Assembly: GCF_000369805.1 (NCBI RefSeq) | Contig: NZ_KB850224.1 | Coordinates: 1,792,262 to 1,856,261 of the forward strand | Direction of reading: 5' to 3' | Length of the DNA stretch: 64,000 nucleotides | From: Acinetobacter sp. NIPH 2100 | GTDB lineage: Bacteria; Pseudomonadota; Gammaproteobacteria; Pseudomonadales; Moraxellaceae | Shown: positions 28,921 to 38,736 of the stretch, piece by piece | How the letters are laid out: each line of letters begins with the position of its first letter | Numbering within the stretch: the first letter of the stretch is position 1 | Position numbers and translations under genes: made by a program | Notes under the pieces: generated by a model | What the model saw: only the letters and a program-made list of their open reading frames with translations | The model's database searches: none | What the model was told of the DNA's origin: nothing

Positions 28921-28929
28921 GGGTAATTT

Positions 28930-31326
28930 ATGAAAGTACGTTCACTTTCAACATCATTAACGCTATTAAGCTTAGCAATTAGTACACAATTGTATGCACA
29001 AACAGTTGAAGCTGATGCCGCTGTTCAAACGACTGCTGCAGTAGAAAGTCAAAAACCGACACAACTTGCACCGATTGTAGTGACAGCATCGCGTTCAGCA
29101 CAAAGTATCGCTGAAATTGCAGGTACTGTTTATCGTATTGAACAAGAAGATATTGCAAAACAAGCAGCTGCGGGTAAAAGTACGGCAGATATTTTGGGTT
29201 TGTTAGTTCCATCATTAACACCGAGTTCTGGCACGACCAGTAACTATGGTATGACCATGCGTGGTCGCACAGTTCAATACATGATTGATGGTGTGCCACA
29301 AACGGGCTCACGTGACAGCTCACGTCAGTTAAATAGCATCAGTCCAGACATGATTGAACGTGTTGAAGTTGTATCTGGCGCTAGCAGCATCTATGGTTCT
29401 GGTGCAACAGGCGGCATTATCAATATCATTACCAAAAAAGGTTCGACCGATGGGGTTCATTTTGAATCGAAACTCGGTGTTACTTCAGGTGACAACTTTA
29501 AAAATGATGCCTTGGCTTATGAAGTGTATCAATCCGCTGCGTTTAAACAAGGCGACTGGAATGGTTTCCTGGGAGCGAGCTATACCAAACGTGGAGAGAT
29601 TCAAGACAGTCATGGCGACCGAATTGGGCCTGAAGTTGCTCAGACTGACCGTCAAGATACGGAAACTATCGATGTTAATGGTCGTTTAGGTTGGCAGTTT
29701 GCTGACAAGCAAAGTATCAGCATTGGTGCACAATATTATAATGATGAACAAGATAGTGAATATAGTGCGGATTATGGTAAATATTCTGGTTATAATGCCG
29801 CCAATTTATTATTTCCAACTGCTGTAAAACCAAGTTTAAAAGCGGTAAAAGGTCTACAATTAGACACCCAGCCTAGAACCAAGCGTTATGCAATTAATAC
29901 TCAATATGAAAACCAAGATATATTGGGTCAAAAGTTGAATGTTGAAGCTTTTTATCGTAATGAAAAAGGGCGTTGGTTTCCAACAGTTTCTCCGCTTGGG
30001 CATGGAACTTTAAACGGCGGCTTAGCACAACTTTATCCAAATTATGCAAATCCTCTTTCACCTGATTTCTTAAAAGCTGTTCGTCTAGGTTATGCGGTTT
30101 TACAGTCAGAATCAGAAATTGATGTATGGGGGGTACGTACTGCCTTACAAAAAGATTTTGAGATTTCGAACCGTAAGTTAGGGTTAATTTATGGTGTAGA
30201 TTATGAAAATGAAAAGGATAAAGCCTCTGCGCGTCGATTTAGCTTCGATCAGTTTTATGCAAGTAATGGTCTGAATTTTGAACCAGAGAAAACATATCAA
30301 TTTGGACCAGACACAGAAATTAAAAAATTAGGTGCATTCTTACAAGGGCATTATGAAGTATCAGATCGATTGAATGTTCAAGCTGGTATTCGCCATGAAC
30401 GAATAGACAGTAAAGTATCAAATTCCACACCGTATCGTGAGTCTATTCCTGCTGACATTCTGACAAATGATTTGAAATATCCATACGCAGCAAAAAGATT
30501 GGATGGCGGCAAAGTTAAGCATGATGCAACATTATTTAACTTAGGTGCTGTTTATCATTTAAATGATGCTCAACAGGTTTTCGCAAACTTCTCGCAGGGT
30601 TTTAGTATTCCTGATGTACAGCGTATGCTTCGTGATGTACCGGCTAATTTTGTTGTGAATAGTAATAATATTGATCCAATCAAGGTCAATAACTATGAAT
30701 TAGGCTGGCGTTTACAAGGTGATAGTGGTCTTAATACTAGTGTAACGGCTTTTTATAATACCTCTGACAAAGTTGTACGTTTTAATAGTGCTCCTGCATA
30801 TAACATTGATGTTGTGGATACAGACGAACGTATTTATGGTGCTGAAGCAAATGTTAATTATCCGGTAACTGATAGTATGTCATTGGGGGGTACAGTTGCT
30901 TATACAAGCGGACAATTCAAAAATTCGGATGGAAAATGGCAAGAGTTAGATAGTACTCGTATTTCTCCTCTAAAAGGTACGCTGTATACGGATTGGCAAT
31001 TTACAGACGGCTTTGGTCTTCGTGTCCAAGCACTTGCTGTGAGCGGTACGGATAAAGCGAAACAAGAGATGCAAGATTATAAAAATGTAGATATAAAGGG
31101 GCGCAAGGATATAAAACTACCGAGCGAAATCAAAGGTTTTGCTGTTATGGATGTGATTGCTAATGCGAAGGCTGGTCCAGGGACATTAGGCTTTGGTGTA
31201 TATAATGTTTGGAATACAGAATATAAAACTGTATTTAGTCAAGCAGCAGAATCTGTTTATGGTGCTATGTCTAGCTTACCAGCACAAGGTCGTACATATG
31301 GTTTGAGCTACACTCTCAAATACTAA
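28930..31326 (+). CDS. actA: TonB-dependent ferric siderophore receptor (ActA-like)
   Basis: This 798-residue outer-membrane receptor has a signal peptide ending near TQLYA-QT and a TonB box around IVVTAS. The plug domain reads TMRGRTVQYMIDGVPQTGSR and GASSIYGSGATGGIINIITK, and a 22-strand barrel ends in YGLSYTLKY with the terminal aromatic expected for BAM recognition. It sits inside the siderophore operon, so ferric acinetoferrin or a close analogue is the expected ligand. A closely related second receptor lies at 32817. Confidence 0.9.
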   Translation: MKVRSLSTSLTLLSLAISTQLYAQTVEADAAVQTTAAVESQKPTQLAPIVVTASRSAQSIAEIAGTVYRIEQEDIAKQAAAGKSTADILGLLVPSLTPSSGTTSNYGMTMRGRTVQYMIDGVPQTGSRDSSRQLNSISPDMIERVEVVSGASSIYGSGATGGIINIITKKGSTDGVHFESKLGVTSGDNFKNDALAYEVYQSAAFKQGDWNGFLGASYTKRGEIQDSHGDRIGPEVAQTDRQDTETIDVNGRLGWQFADKQSISIGAQYYNDEQDSEYSADYGKYSGYNAANLLFPTAVKPSLKAVKGLQLDTQPRTKRYAINTQYENQDILGQKLNVEAFYRNEKGRWFPTVSPLGHGTLNGGLAQLYPNYANPLSPDFLKAVRLGYAVLQSESEIDVWGVRTALQKDFEISNRKLGLIYGVDYENEKDKASARRFSFDQFYASNGLNFEPEKTYQFGPDTEIKKLGAFLQGHYEVSDRLNVQAGIRHERIDSKVSNSTPYRESIPADILTNDLKYPYAAKRLDGGKVKHDATLFNLGAVYHLNDAQQVFANFSQGFSIPDVQRMLRDVPANFVVNSNNIDPIKVNNYELGWRLQGDSGLNTSVTAFYNTSDKVVRFNSAPAYNIDVVDTDERIYGAEANVNYPVTDSMSLGGTVAYTSGQFKNSDGKWQELDSTRISPLKGTLYTDWQFTDGFGLRVQALAVSGTDKAKQEMQDYKNVDIKGRKDIKLPSEIKGFAVMDVIANAKAGPGTLGFGVYNVWNTEYKTVFSQAAESVYGAMSSLPAQGRTYGLSYTLKY

Positions 31327-31334
31327 TCCAATCA

Positions 31335-31360
31335 AAAAGGCATCTGTTTAGATGCCTTTT
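31335..31360 (+). terminator. hairpin between the receptor and exporter genes
   Basis: AAAAGGCATCT pairs with AGATGCCTTTT around GTTT, followed by CTTTT. It looks like an intrinsic terminator placed 8 nt after the receptor stop, so the exporter downstream is probably transcribed at a lower level by read-through. Confidence 0.8.
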
Positions 31361-31366
31361 CTTTTG

Positions 31367-32602
31367 ATGATTTTCATGATGAACAACAATTTAAAATTTT
31401 TAGCTTTAGCTGCTTTGATCAATGGAACTTGTTTTTCCATGATTCTCCCTTTATTAGCACCGCTGACTCGACAATTACACTTATCTGAATTTCAAGGAGG
31501 AGTAATTGTTTCAGCAGGGGCTATCTGTATGGCAATTGCATCGATCTGGATTGCGAAAAACAAAAGCAATCAATCTCCTAACCAACTGGTCAATTATGGT
31601 TTTTGGGGAATGACCTTTACATGGGCGATTTTTACTCTAATTTTGTATTTTGGAACGCAGGCAATATTACCAACGCTACTGATTTTTACCCTATTGGTAC
31701 TTAGTCGAGCATCTACTGGTATTTTTATGGCTTTACCCCAGATTGGTTTGCAAAGTTATGTGATGACGCATGCATTAGAAGCGGATGAACGTAGTAAACA
31801 GATGGCGATGTTCGGTGCCATGAATAGCTTTGGGATGATTATTGGGCCATTTGCCACGTCTATTTTATTATTTGGCGGTTTACTTTTCCCAATGTGGATT
31901 GCCGTTGCTTTACTTGGATTGGTCAGTATTGCTCTCAGTATTCTCTTTAGGAAAAGCTCACAAGCTCAGGCTCAAACCTCTAATCATCAACAAGAAATAA
32001 ACCATACGCAAGAACATGAGCCGATTCTCAAACAAAGCTTTATTTGGTTGGTTTTAGGTTTTGTGACTTATGTTGCGATCGTGACTTTAAACATGACAGC
32101 AGGTTTTTATATTCAGGATAAATTTTATTTAAGTAGCCAACAAAGTGCAGTTTATTTCTCCCAATGTATCTTGGTTGTTGGAGTTTGCTTGGTATTGACC
32201 CAACTTTTAATCGTGAAAGTCTTACAGCTTAAATTAAATAGTTTAGTGATTATTGGCTTAGTCACTATGTGCTTTGGCTTATTACTTTCATTGTATGCAC
32301 CTACAATTTTGGTATTTCAGGCGAGCTATATTTTTTATGGTGTTTCCGTAGCGTGTTTATTACCAGCATTTACCACGGGTGCGGCTCAAGCTGTATCGCA
32401 ACAGTCGCAGGTTAAAATGGCAAGTTTTTGTACGGCGACACAGGCATTAGGCTTAATTGTTGGGCCATTACTCAGCACTTTTTTGTATCGTTTTAGCACA
32501 CATTCTCCTTTCTATTTATTACTCATTTTAACTCTATCGATTGGGTTTTATTTTGCTTGGACATTAATTCATGATCAGGAAGAAAAAGTGGCGATTCCAT
32601 AA
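31367..32602 (+). CDS. MFS exporter of the siderophore cluster
   Basis: This 411-residue protein has about 12 membrane helices. The N-terminal FSMILPLLAPLTRQLHLSEF and the GAMNSFGMIIGPFATSILLF region resemble drug:H+ antiporters and siderophore exporters such as EntS. It probably secretes the apo-siderophore. The start is uncertain: ATG codons at 31367, 31376 and 31379 all lack a strong ribosome site, and an upstream ATG at 31352 lies inside the terminator stem. By position it may be the gene called actD in A. haemolyticus; I am not sure of that. Confidence 0.8.
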   Translation: MIFMMNNNLKFLALAALINGTCFSMILPLLAPLTRQLHLSEFQGGVIVSAGAICMAIASIWIAKNKSNQSPNQLVNYGFWGMTFTWAIFTLILYFGTQAILPTLLIFTLLVLSRASTGIFMALPQIGLQSYVMTHALEADERSKQMAMFGAMNSFGMIIGPFATSILLFGGLLFPMWIAVALLGLVSIALSILFRKSSQAQAQTSNHQQEINHTQEHEPILKQSFIWLVLGFVTYVAIVTLNMTAGFYIQDKFYLSSQQSAVYFSQCILVVGVCLVLTQLLIVKVLQLKLNSLVIIGLVTMCFGLLLSLYAPTILVFQASYIFYGVSVACLLPAFTTGAAQAVSQQSQVKMASFCTATQALGLIVGPLLSTFLYRFSTHSPFYLLLILTLSIGFYFAWTLIHDQEEKVAIP

Positions 32603-32720
32603 AAGAACGATAGGATAATTTTTTATTTATAGATTTCCCATTTAAATTATTTTAATAGATGAGATTTTGAATAATTGAAATAAATATATTTTTAGATAGC
32701 TTAACCATAGAGATACTATT

Positions 32721-32739
32721 GTTAATGCAAATAATTACT
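32721..32739. promoter_or_regulatory. candidate Fur box before the second receptor gene
   Basis: GTTAATGCAAATAATTACT agrees with the Fur consensus at about 13 of 19 positions by eye. It lies 77 bp upstream of the second receptor's ATG, within the 214-nt gap after the exporter, so this receptor may have its own iron-regulated promoter. Confidence 0.5.
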
Positions 32740-32816
32740 ATTAGTATCTCGATTATTTTACTATCTTTCTTTTTTAAAAGTTATGAAATCAAAAAGTTCT
32801 CTGGAGAAATGAGAAA

Positions 32817-35075
32817 ATGAAAGTCAATAATGAGTTTAGAGCAAAGCAAGTACTTTTTAAAATGACACCATGTTGTCTGGCTGTCATGGCCATGTTTGCA
32901 CAGCAAGCTTATGCAGAAGAAACTGTTTCAGGAAATGTAGTTGTCACAGGTGAATCGGTACAAAAACCAGTGATGCAATTAGAAAAAATTGTTGTAACAG
33001 CAACGCGAACATCCAAGAATATTGCTGAAATTGCAGGGACTGTCCAAACTATTGAGCAAAAGCAAATCGAACAACAAAGTGGAGCGGGCCGCAAGGTTGC
33101 AGATATTTTAGCGCAACTCGTTCCTTCACTGGCACCGAGCAGTGGTACAACCAGTAACTACGGTCAAACCATGCGTGGTCGTAACGTCTTGGTCATGATT
33201 GATGGTGTGTCACAAACGGGTTCACGTGATGTTGCTCGTCAGCTGAATAGTATTAGCCCAAGTATGATTGAGCGTATTGAGGTTATTTCAGGTGCTACAA
33301 GTATTTATGGATCTGGTGCGACGGGTGGTATTATCAATATCATTACCAAACGTGGTGATGCTTCAAAACCTTTAAGCCTTGAAACTAAATTAGGAATTAC
33401 CTCTTCTGATACATTTAGAGGAGATGGTTTAGCCTATGAAGTTGGTCAATCTGTTTCATTCAATAAAGACAATATAAATGGCTCCTTAGGTGCAAACTTT
33501 ACCAGTCGTGGTTCACAATTTGATGGTCATGGCGACCGTATTGCTACTGATCCATACCAAACAAGTCGTGAAGATACCGATACCATTGATGTCAATGGAC
33601 GTTTAAACTTTGATTTAACTGATAATCAAACATTAAGTTTCGGTGCTCAATATTATAAAGATAAGCAAGATACTGAATATGGCCGTGATTATACGGGCGA
33701 TGTCGCGAATAACCCCTCGTATAAAGCGATTAAAGGGCTAAAACTTGATAATCAACCATTTACTGAGCGTTATTTGGTAAATTCTCAATACCAAAATAAA
33801 GATGTTTTAGGACAGACACTAAACTTAGAAGCTTATTATCGTAAAGAAAAAGCGCGTTTCTTCCCTGTATATGCATTGAGCAATTTTGCAAGCCAATCTG
33901 AATCGAATGTGGAAGTTGCAGGATTACGTTCAACACTTCAAAAAGATCTCACAGTTGCCGACCGTCAATTGAAGCTCACGTATGGTGTGGATTATGACCA
34001 TGAAAAAGATAGTCAGTTCTATGATTTACTGAATGCTTCAAATAATGGTCTAACTTATACAGATACAGGCAAAAGCTATGGTGCTGGTCCTGATACGACG
34101 ATTCAAAACCTTGGTGCTTTTTTACAAAGTGACCTAGCGTTAACTGATCGTTTAAATATTCAGGCTGGTGCACGTTATCAATATATCAAGGCAGAGACGG
34201 ATGCATATCTTCCTGCGAGACAGGGGCAGCGTGCTGCACAAGGGCAGAGTGCAGATTTAACCCTTGCCCCAAGTGATTCGACAAGTGATAGTAAGGTCTT
34301 ATTTAATCTTGGTGCAGTTTATAAACTCACAGATGCTCAGCAAGTCTTTGCTAATTTTTCACAAGGTTTTAGTTATCCAGATGTGCAACGCATGTTGCGT
34401 GATGTTGCAATTGTAAGTGTTTCATCAGCAAATATTGAGCCAATTGCAGTGAATAGTTATGAACTAGGTTGGCGCTTACAAGAGGATCAAGGCCTTAATC
34501 TGGTTATTACAGGATTCTATAATACATCTGATAAAGTCGTACAATTTAGTGCGGATCGTTCAGCAAGTTTAGCAGAGACCGATCAACGTGTTTATGGTAC
34601 AGAGTTGACTGCAGGTTACCCATTTATGGAGAGCTTTAAAGTTGGTGGAACTTTAGGCTATACACGCGGGCAATATAAAGATGGTGCAGGTAAATGGCGA
34701 GAGCTAAATGCTTTTCAAGTTTCTCCAACCAAAGGTACCGTATTTGCTGAGTGGGATAATGATGAGGGGTATGGTGTACGTGTACAAGCTTTAGCAGTGA
34801 AAGGAACAGATGAAGCCTTTAAAGATGATCAGTTTGCTGTGAATAATAATAATGTTGTACCGAATAAGGCTGCTGATATCAAAGGTTATACAACAATGGA
34901 TGTATTAACTCATTTTCCTGCATGGAAAGGGCGTGTAGACTTTGGCGTGTTTAATGTTTGGAATAAAGATTACCGTACAGTCTATAGTCAGCAATCGGCT
35001 ATTACGTACGCAAAACTTTCTAGCCTTCCTGCCGAAGGACGTACCTACGGATTAAGTTATACGATTAATTACTAA
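32817..35075 (+). CDS. second TonB-dependent siderophore receptor, paralogue of the 28930 gene
   Basis: This 752-residue receptor has a signal peptide ending near QQAYA-EE, TonB box IVVTAT, plug segment SSGTTSNYGQTMRGRNVLVM and a barrel ending in YGLSYTINY. Plug and C-terminal strands align almost residue for residue with the receptor at 28930, while extracellular loops are shorter or different (about 45 residues fewer). This suggests duplication and divergence for a different ligand, perhaps a xenosiderophore of the citrate-hydroxamate class. GGAGAAATGAG precedes the ATG. Confidence 0.88.
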   Translation: MKVNNEFRAKQVLFKMTPCCLAVMAMFAQQAYAEETVSGNVVVTGESVQKPVMQLEKIVVTATRTSKNIAEIAGTVQTIEQKQIEQQSGAGRKVADILAQLVPSLAPSSGTTSNYGQTMRGRNVLVMIDGVSQTGSRDVARQLNSISPSMIERIEVISGATSIYGSGATGGIINIITKRGDASKPLSLETKLGITSSDTFRGDGLAYEVGQSVSFNKDNINGSLGANFTSRGSQFDGHGDRIATDPYQTSREDTDTIDVNGRLNFDLTDNQTLSFGAQYYKDKQDTEYGRDYTGDVANNPSYKAIKGLKLDNQPFTERYLVNSQYQNKDVLGQTLNLEAYYRKEKARFFPVYALSNFASQSESNVEVAGLRSTLQKDLTVADRQLKLTYGVDYDHEKDSQFYDLLNASNNGLTYTDTGKSYGAGPDTTIQNLGAFLQSDLALTDRLNIQAGARYQYIKAETDAYLPARQGQRAAQGQSADLTLAPSDSTSDSKVLFNLGAVYKLTDAQQVFANFSQGFSYPDVQRMLRDVAIVSVSSANIEPIAVNSYELGWRLQEDQGLNLVITGFYNTSDKVVQFSADRSASLAETDQRVYGTELTAGYPFMESFKVGGTLGYTRGQYKDGAGKWRELNAFQVSPTKGTVFAEWDNDEGYGVRVQALAVKGTDEAFKDDQFAVNNNNVVPNKAADIKGYTTMDVLTHFPAWKGRVDFGVFNVWNKDYRTVYSQQSAITYAKLSSLPAEGRTYGLSYTINY

Positions 35076-35088
35076 GTCGTATGCGGTA

Positions 35089-35120
35089 AAGAAATATCTG
35101 TTTTCTTACAGATATTTCTT
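35089..35120 (+). terminator. hairpin after the second receptor gene
   Basis: AAGAAATATCTG pairs perfectly with CAGATATTTCTT around an 8-nt loop. It is 13 nt past the stop codon. There is no long T-run after it, so termination may be weak. Confidence 0.55.
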
Positions 35121-35382
35121 CCTCTACAAGGTTGTTATTAGCTTGGTTAAAACGAATCAAGAAAATGGAAACGGTACCAACACTTGATGAAAATAGACTA
35201 AAAAACATTCATTTTTTTGTTCATGATGCAAGGAATCTTTACAAAATTAGTCAACTATAAGCTTTAAAAAGCAATATTTGGCGGTTTTTTGATCAAATTT
35301 ATTTCATTTATTAACGAGTTGGATTCTAAGCTCTTTTTTTGAGTAACCTATAAAGCGTCATAACAAGATCAAAGGAGTAAAG
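35121..35382. other. gene-free stretch upstream of the mannitol-1-P enzyme
   Basis: This is AT-rich sequence without an open frame worth naming. It should contain the promoter of the mtlD gene, but I could not single out convincing -35/-10 boxes. A CAAAGGAGTAAAG ribosome site closes it. Confidence 0.5.
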
Positions 35383-37506
35383 ATGCTTATTTTTCATGAT
35401 TATCCTGTTCAAGGAGCGCTTTTTGACATGGACGGAACAATGTTTGATACCGAGCGTTTACGCTTCCAAACATTGAAACAGGCATCAAAAGAGCTCATTG
35501 GACAGGAATTTTCTGATGAATATTTGATGCAGTGTTTAGGGTTGAGTGCGAAAGCATCTGAACAGCTAGCACAAAAGTTTTACGGTGCAGATGTTCCTTA
35601 TGCCGCAATTCGTAAACGTGCGGATGCAGTGGAATTAGAATCCGTTCGTAATAATGGGGTACCGATCAAAAAAGGTTTGATTCAGGTTTTAGAGCGCTTA
35701 AGAAAATCGGGCTTAAAAATGGCCGTTGCGACGTCCAGTCGTCGGGCAATTGCCGAAGAATATTTAATAAATGCCAATGTCTATAAGTTTTTTGATTTAT
35801 TGGTCTGTGGGGACGAAGTTGAAAAGGGTAAACCACATCCAGAAATCTTTTTAAAAGCCGCACAAAAATTAAATTTGCAGCCTCAACAGTGTTTGATGTT
35901 TGAGGACTCAGAAAATGGGATTTGTTCAGCCTATGATGCTGGCGGGATTACGATTTTATTCAAAGATATAAAAGAACCAAATGACAGCATGCTTGCCAAA
36001 GCAAATTTCTATTATCAGGATATGTATGAGTGCCTGAATGCTTTGGATCAATATATTCCTGAAATAGGGATGCCACAATTACAGGAATTATTTCCACAAA
36101 GTTCGAATCAATTGACAGTGGGGATTCATGGTTTTGGTGCAATCGGTGGTGGTTACATTGCACAAATCCTATCGCATTGGGATGGTTATACGCGGCCCAA
36201 ACGTATTTTGGCATCGACCCGAAATCGTCTTTATTTGGAGTCTGTGAATAGTTTTGGACGTTACAGCATCCGGTATGGACAATCTTCTTATGATGAGCGA
36301 ATTGAAAATCTAATCGCGATTGATGCAGATAATGAACAGCAGATGCTGGAAATGTATATGCAATCGAGCTTAATTGCCTTGTGTTTGCCTGAACAGGCGA
36401 TTCAGACTGAGGCGAAAACCATCGCCAAGGGATTGCTCGCTCGGTTTATGTCAGCAGACGCAGAGAATAATGAACCGATTACTTTTTTGATTATTTTAAA
36501 TAAAGTCTGTGCCAAATATCTGGTGCTAAAACATATTCGTGAAGCTTTGCTGGAAATAACAGATGAAGATATTGCAGAGCATATTTTAAGTGAACATTAC
36601 TTTTGCGATACCGTGGTCAACCGAATGGTGTCCAAACTCACTGATCAAGCCTTATATCGTCAGCTCAATATTAAACATAACTTGTTTAAGCAGTACCAAA
36701 ATGAGTTAAATCCTGAAACGATTGAGCTGTCAGATGAGACAGCCTTAACTGAAAAGCAGGAACAACAGATCACACACTGTTTAGAAGACATGCGTGGGCA
36801 ATTTCAAACAGGGCAATTCTTGCAGAATATGGATTTAATTTTGTTCCATAGTGAAACAGATATGCCGATTTACGTTGAAAATCGCAGTCCATTGCTCAAT
36901 AAAATGCGACAAATGATTTTAGTCGATCAGATTTCTGAGATTCAAATTATCAAAAATCGGTTATGGAATGGTTGCCATGCCATGGTAGCTTGGTATGCCA
37001 GCGCGCTTGGACATGAAACCATTGGTATCGCCATGGCTGATCCAAAGATCATGAAATATGCAGAACGAGTGGTAGACGAAGTAAAATTAGGTCTGGCAAA
37101 TCTGATTCCTCATCAAGCCAAAGAATTGGACCGAATGGCCGAAAGTTTTCTACACTCATGTCGATCGGCTTATAAAGACCCTTGCGAACGTGTAGCACGT
37201 GATCCACTTAGAAAACTCAATTTAAATGAGCGGGTGTTAGGCAGTTTAGAATGTCATGTGCAGCAGCAGCTCCCTTATCAAAAGCTGATACAAGGTGCAA
37301 TTTTGGGTTATGCCTATGCGCTGAAAATGCTTGAGGTCGATGAAATTAAAATCGTCAAACATATCCAGACCAATATTGAACATATGGACATCAATGAGAG
37401 TCAAAGGAAAGCATTATTAAATCAACTCTATAAAGGGATACAGGCTGAACTCGATGACGATGCGTTCTTATCACAACTCGATGAGTTAAAACCTCAGTCC
37501 GCTTAA
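35383..37506 (+). CDS. mtlD: bifunctional mannitol-1-phosphate dehydrogenase/phosphatase (HAD-MtlD fusion)
   Basis: This 707-residue fusion has an N-terminal HAD phosphatase of about 225 residues (nucleophile DMDGT at 15-19, CGDEVEKGKPHPEIF, MFEDSENG). A long-chain mannitol dehydrogenase fold follows from about residue 245 (GIHGFGAIGGGYIAQIL). Acinetobacter MtlD proteins of this architecture reduce fructose-6-phosphate to mannitol-1-phosphate and dephosphorylate it to mannitol, a compatible solute made under salt stress. No PTS or mannitol uptake gene is adjacent, in line with a biosynthetic role. AAGGAG precedes the ATG. Confidence 0.93.
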   Translation: MLIFHDYPVQGALFDMDGTMFDTERLRFQTLKQASKELIGQEFSDEYLMQCLGLSAKASEQLAQKFYGADVPYAAIRKRADAVELESVRNNGVPIKKGLIQVLERLRKSGLKMAVATSSRRAIAEEYLINANVYKFFDLLVCGDEVEKGKPHPEIFLKAAQKLNLQPQQCLMFEDSENGICSAYDAGGITILFKDIKEPNDSMLAKANFYYQDMYECLNALDQYIPEIGMPQLQELFPQSSNQLTVGIHGFGAIGGGYIAQILSHWDGYTRPKRILASTRNRLYLESVNSFGRYSIRYGQSSYDERIENLIAIDADNEQQMLEMYMQSSLIALCLPEQAIQTEAKTIAKGLLARFMSADAENNEPITFLIILNKVCAKYLVLKHIREALLEITDEDIAEHILSEHYFCDTVVNRMVSKLTDQALYRQLNIKHNLFKQYQNELNPETIELSDETALTEKQEQQITHCLEDMRGQFQTGQFLQNMDLILFHSETDMPIYVENRSPLLNKMRQMILVDQISEIQIIKNRLWNGCHAMVAWYASALGHETIGIAMADPKIMKYAERVVDEVKLGLANLIPHQAKELDRMAESFLHSCRSAYKDPCERVARDPLRKLNLNERVLGSLECHVQQQLPYQKLIQGAILGYAYALKMLEVDEIKIVKHIQTNIEHMDINESQRKALLNQLYKGIQAELDDDAFLSQLDELKPQSA

Positions 37507-37590
37507 GTCTCTATAATTGGTGGTAAAGAAGCCTTAACTTCTCAATTGCTTTATGTTTGAATAACACAACTTTAAAATGATTTAGACGTT

Positions 37591-38214
37591 GTGTTATTAC
37601 AAGCAGCAACTGAACTGATTGCAACAGAAGTACGTGATTATCCTGAATGGCATTTCGGGCGTTCAAACTATGCTTTGTGGTATATCGACGTTGATCAACC
37701 TGAGTTGATCGAATATTTGGATGAAATCCAAGCTCAGTTTTCAGATCTGCTTCTCCCAAATCCACAACGTCAATTTCACATCACGATTTTTGTTTGTGGT
37801 TTTTTGACTTCCACTATAAAACAATACGATGATGACTTTCAGATTCAACAATTACAGCAACATATAGAATTAATTGAAGCATTGCAGTTTGCATCCTTTG
37901 AGTTAGAAATTACTCAGATAGATAGTTTCAGCAGTGCTTTATTCTTACAGATCAAAGACAAAGATCACGTGCTGGCTCAGATACGTCAGCAACTCACTCC
38001 AACATCAAATGAAATAGCCGCACTTAAGTATTGTCCGCATATTACTTTAGGTTTGTATCGCCAAGCATGGCAGAGTGATGTGGTGTTAGAGCGAATACAA
38101 CGCTTGCCGATAAAAAACATCAAGATTCAGGTCAAGAAATTAACTTTCGGCTATTATAAGGCACAGATTTTACAAGGATTACTCTATCCTTATCGGCAAA
38201 TTGAATTAGGTTAA
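37591..38214 (+). CDS. 2H phosphoesterase (2'-5' RNA ligase-like) protein
   Basis: This 207-residue protein has both HxTx motifs of the 2H superfamily: HITI in RQFHITIFVCGF and HITL in CPHITLGLYR. Such proteins hydrolyse 2',3'- or 1'',2''-cyclic phosphates in RNA or nucleotide metabolism. The GTG start has no clear ribosome site. It ends 2 nt before cobU, so the two are probably co-translated. A link to cobalamin nucleotide-loop chemistry is conceivable but unproven. Confidence 0.75.
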   Translation: MLLQAATELIATEVRDYPEWHFGRSNYALWYIDVDQPELIEYLDEIQAQFSDLLLPNPQRQFHITIFVCGFLTSTIKQYDDDFQIQQLQQHIELIEALQFASFELEITQIDSFSSALFLQIKDKDHVLAQIRQQLTPTSNEIAALKYCPHITLGLYRQAWQSDVVLERIQRLPIKNIKIQVKKLTFGYYKAQILQGLLYPYRQIELG

Positions 38215-38216
38215 AT

Positions 38217-38735
38217 ATGTTGCAACTGATTTTAGGCGGCGCACGCTCAGGGAAAAGTCGTTTGGCTGAACAAATCGCCAAAGATTCTGGTTTGGCAGTT
38301 GTGTATATCGCGACAGCGCAAGCATTAGATGAAGAAATGCAGCAGCGAATCGAGCATCACCGACAGCAACGTCCAGTACATTGGCAAGTGTGTGAAGAAC
38401 CGATTTATCTCGCCGAGCAACTTTTGCAATCCGATCAACCCAATCAGCTGATTCTGGTCGACTGCCTTACTTTATGGTTGAGCAATTTATTGTTGGCTGA
38501 AGACCTGACTTTACAGCAACAACAGATGCAAAAACTATTCGATATATTACCTCAGCTGCAATCCCGAATAATTCTAGTCAGCAATGAGACTGGGCTTGGG
38601 GTCGTGCCTATGGGGGAAATCAGTCGCCGTTTTGTCGATGAAGCTGGCCGGTTGCATCAGACCTTAGGTCAACTTGCTCAGAAAGTTGTATTTTGTGTGG
38701 CAGGCTTTCCAATGATTCTAAAAGATGAGAAATAA
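38217..38735 (+). CDS. cobU: adenosylcobinamide kinase/adenosylcobinamide-phosphate guanylyltransferase
   Basis: This 172-residue P-loop enzyme has GGARSGKSRLAEQIA at the N-terminus, the ATAQALDEEM segment and SNETGLGVVPMGEISRRF, all hallmarks of CobU/CobP. It phosphorylates adenosylcobinamide and adds GMP to form adenosyl-GDP-cobinamide. It begins a run of cobalamin lower-ligand genes (cobT, cobC, cobS) used for salvage and assembly. No corrin-ring biosynthesis genes are in view. Confidence 0.94.
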   Translation: MLQLILGGARSGKSRLAEQIAKDSGLAVVYIATAQALDEEMQQRIEHHRQQRPVHWQVCEEPIYLAEQLLQSDQPNQLILVDCLTLWLSNLLLAEDLTLQQQQMQKLFDILPQLQSRIILVSNETGLGVVPMGEISRRFVDEAGRLHQTLGQLAQKVVFCVAGFPMILKDEK

Positions 38736-38736
38736 C

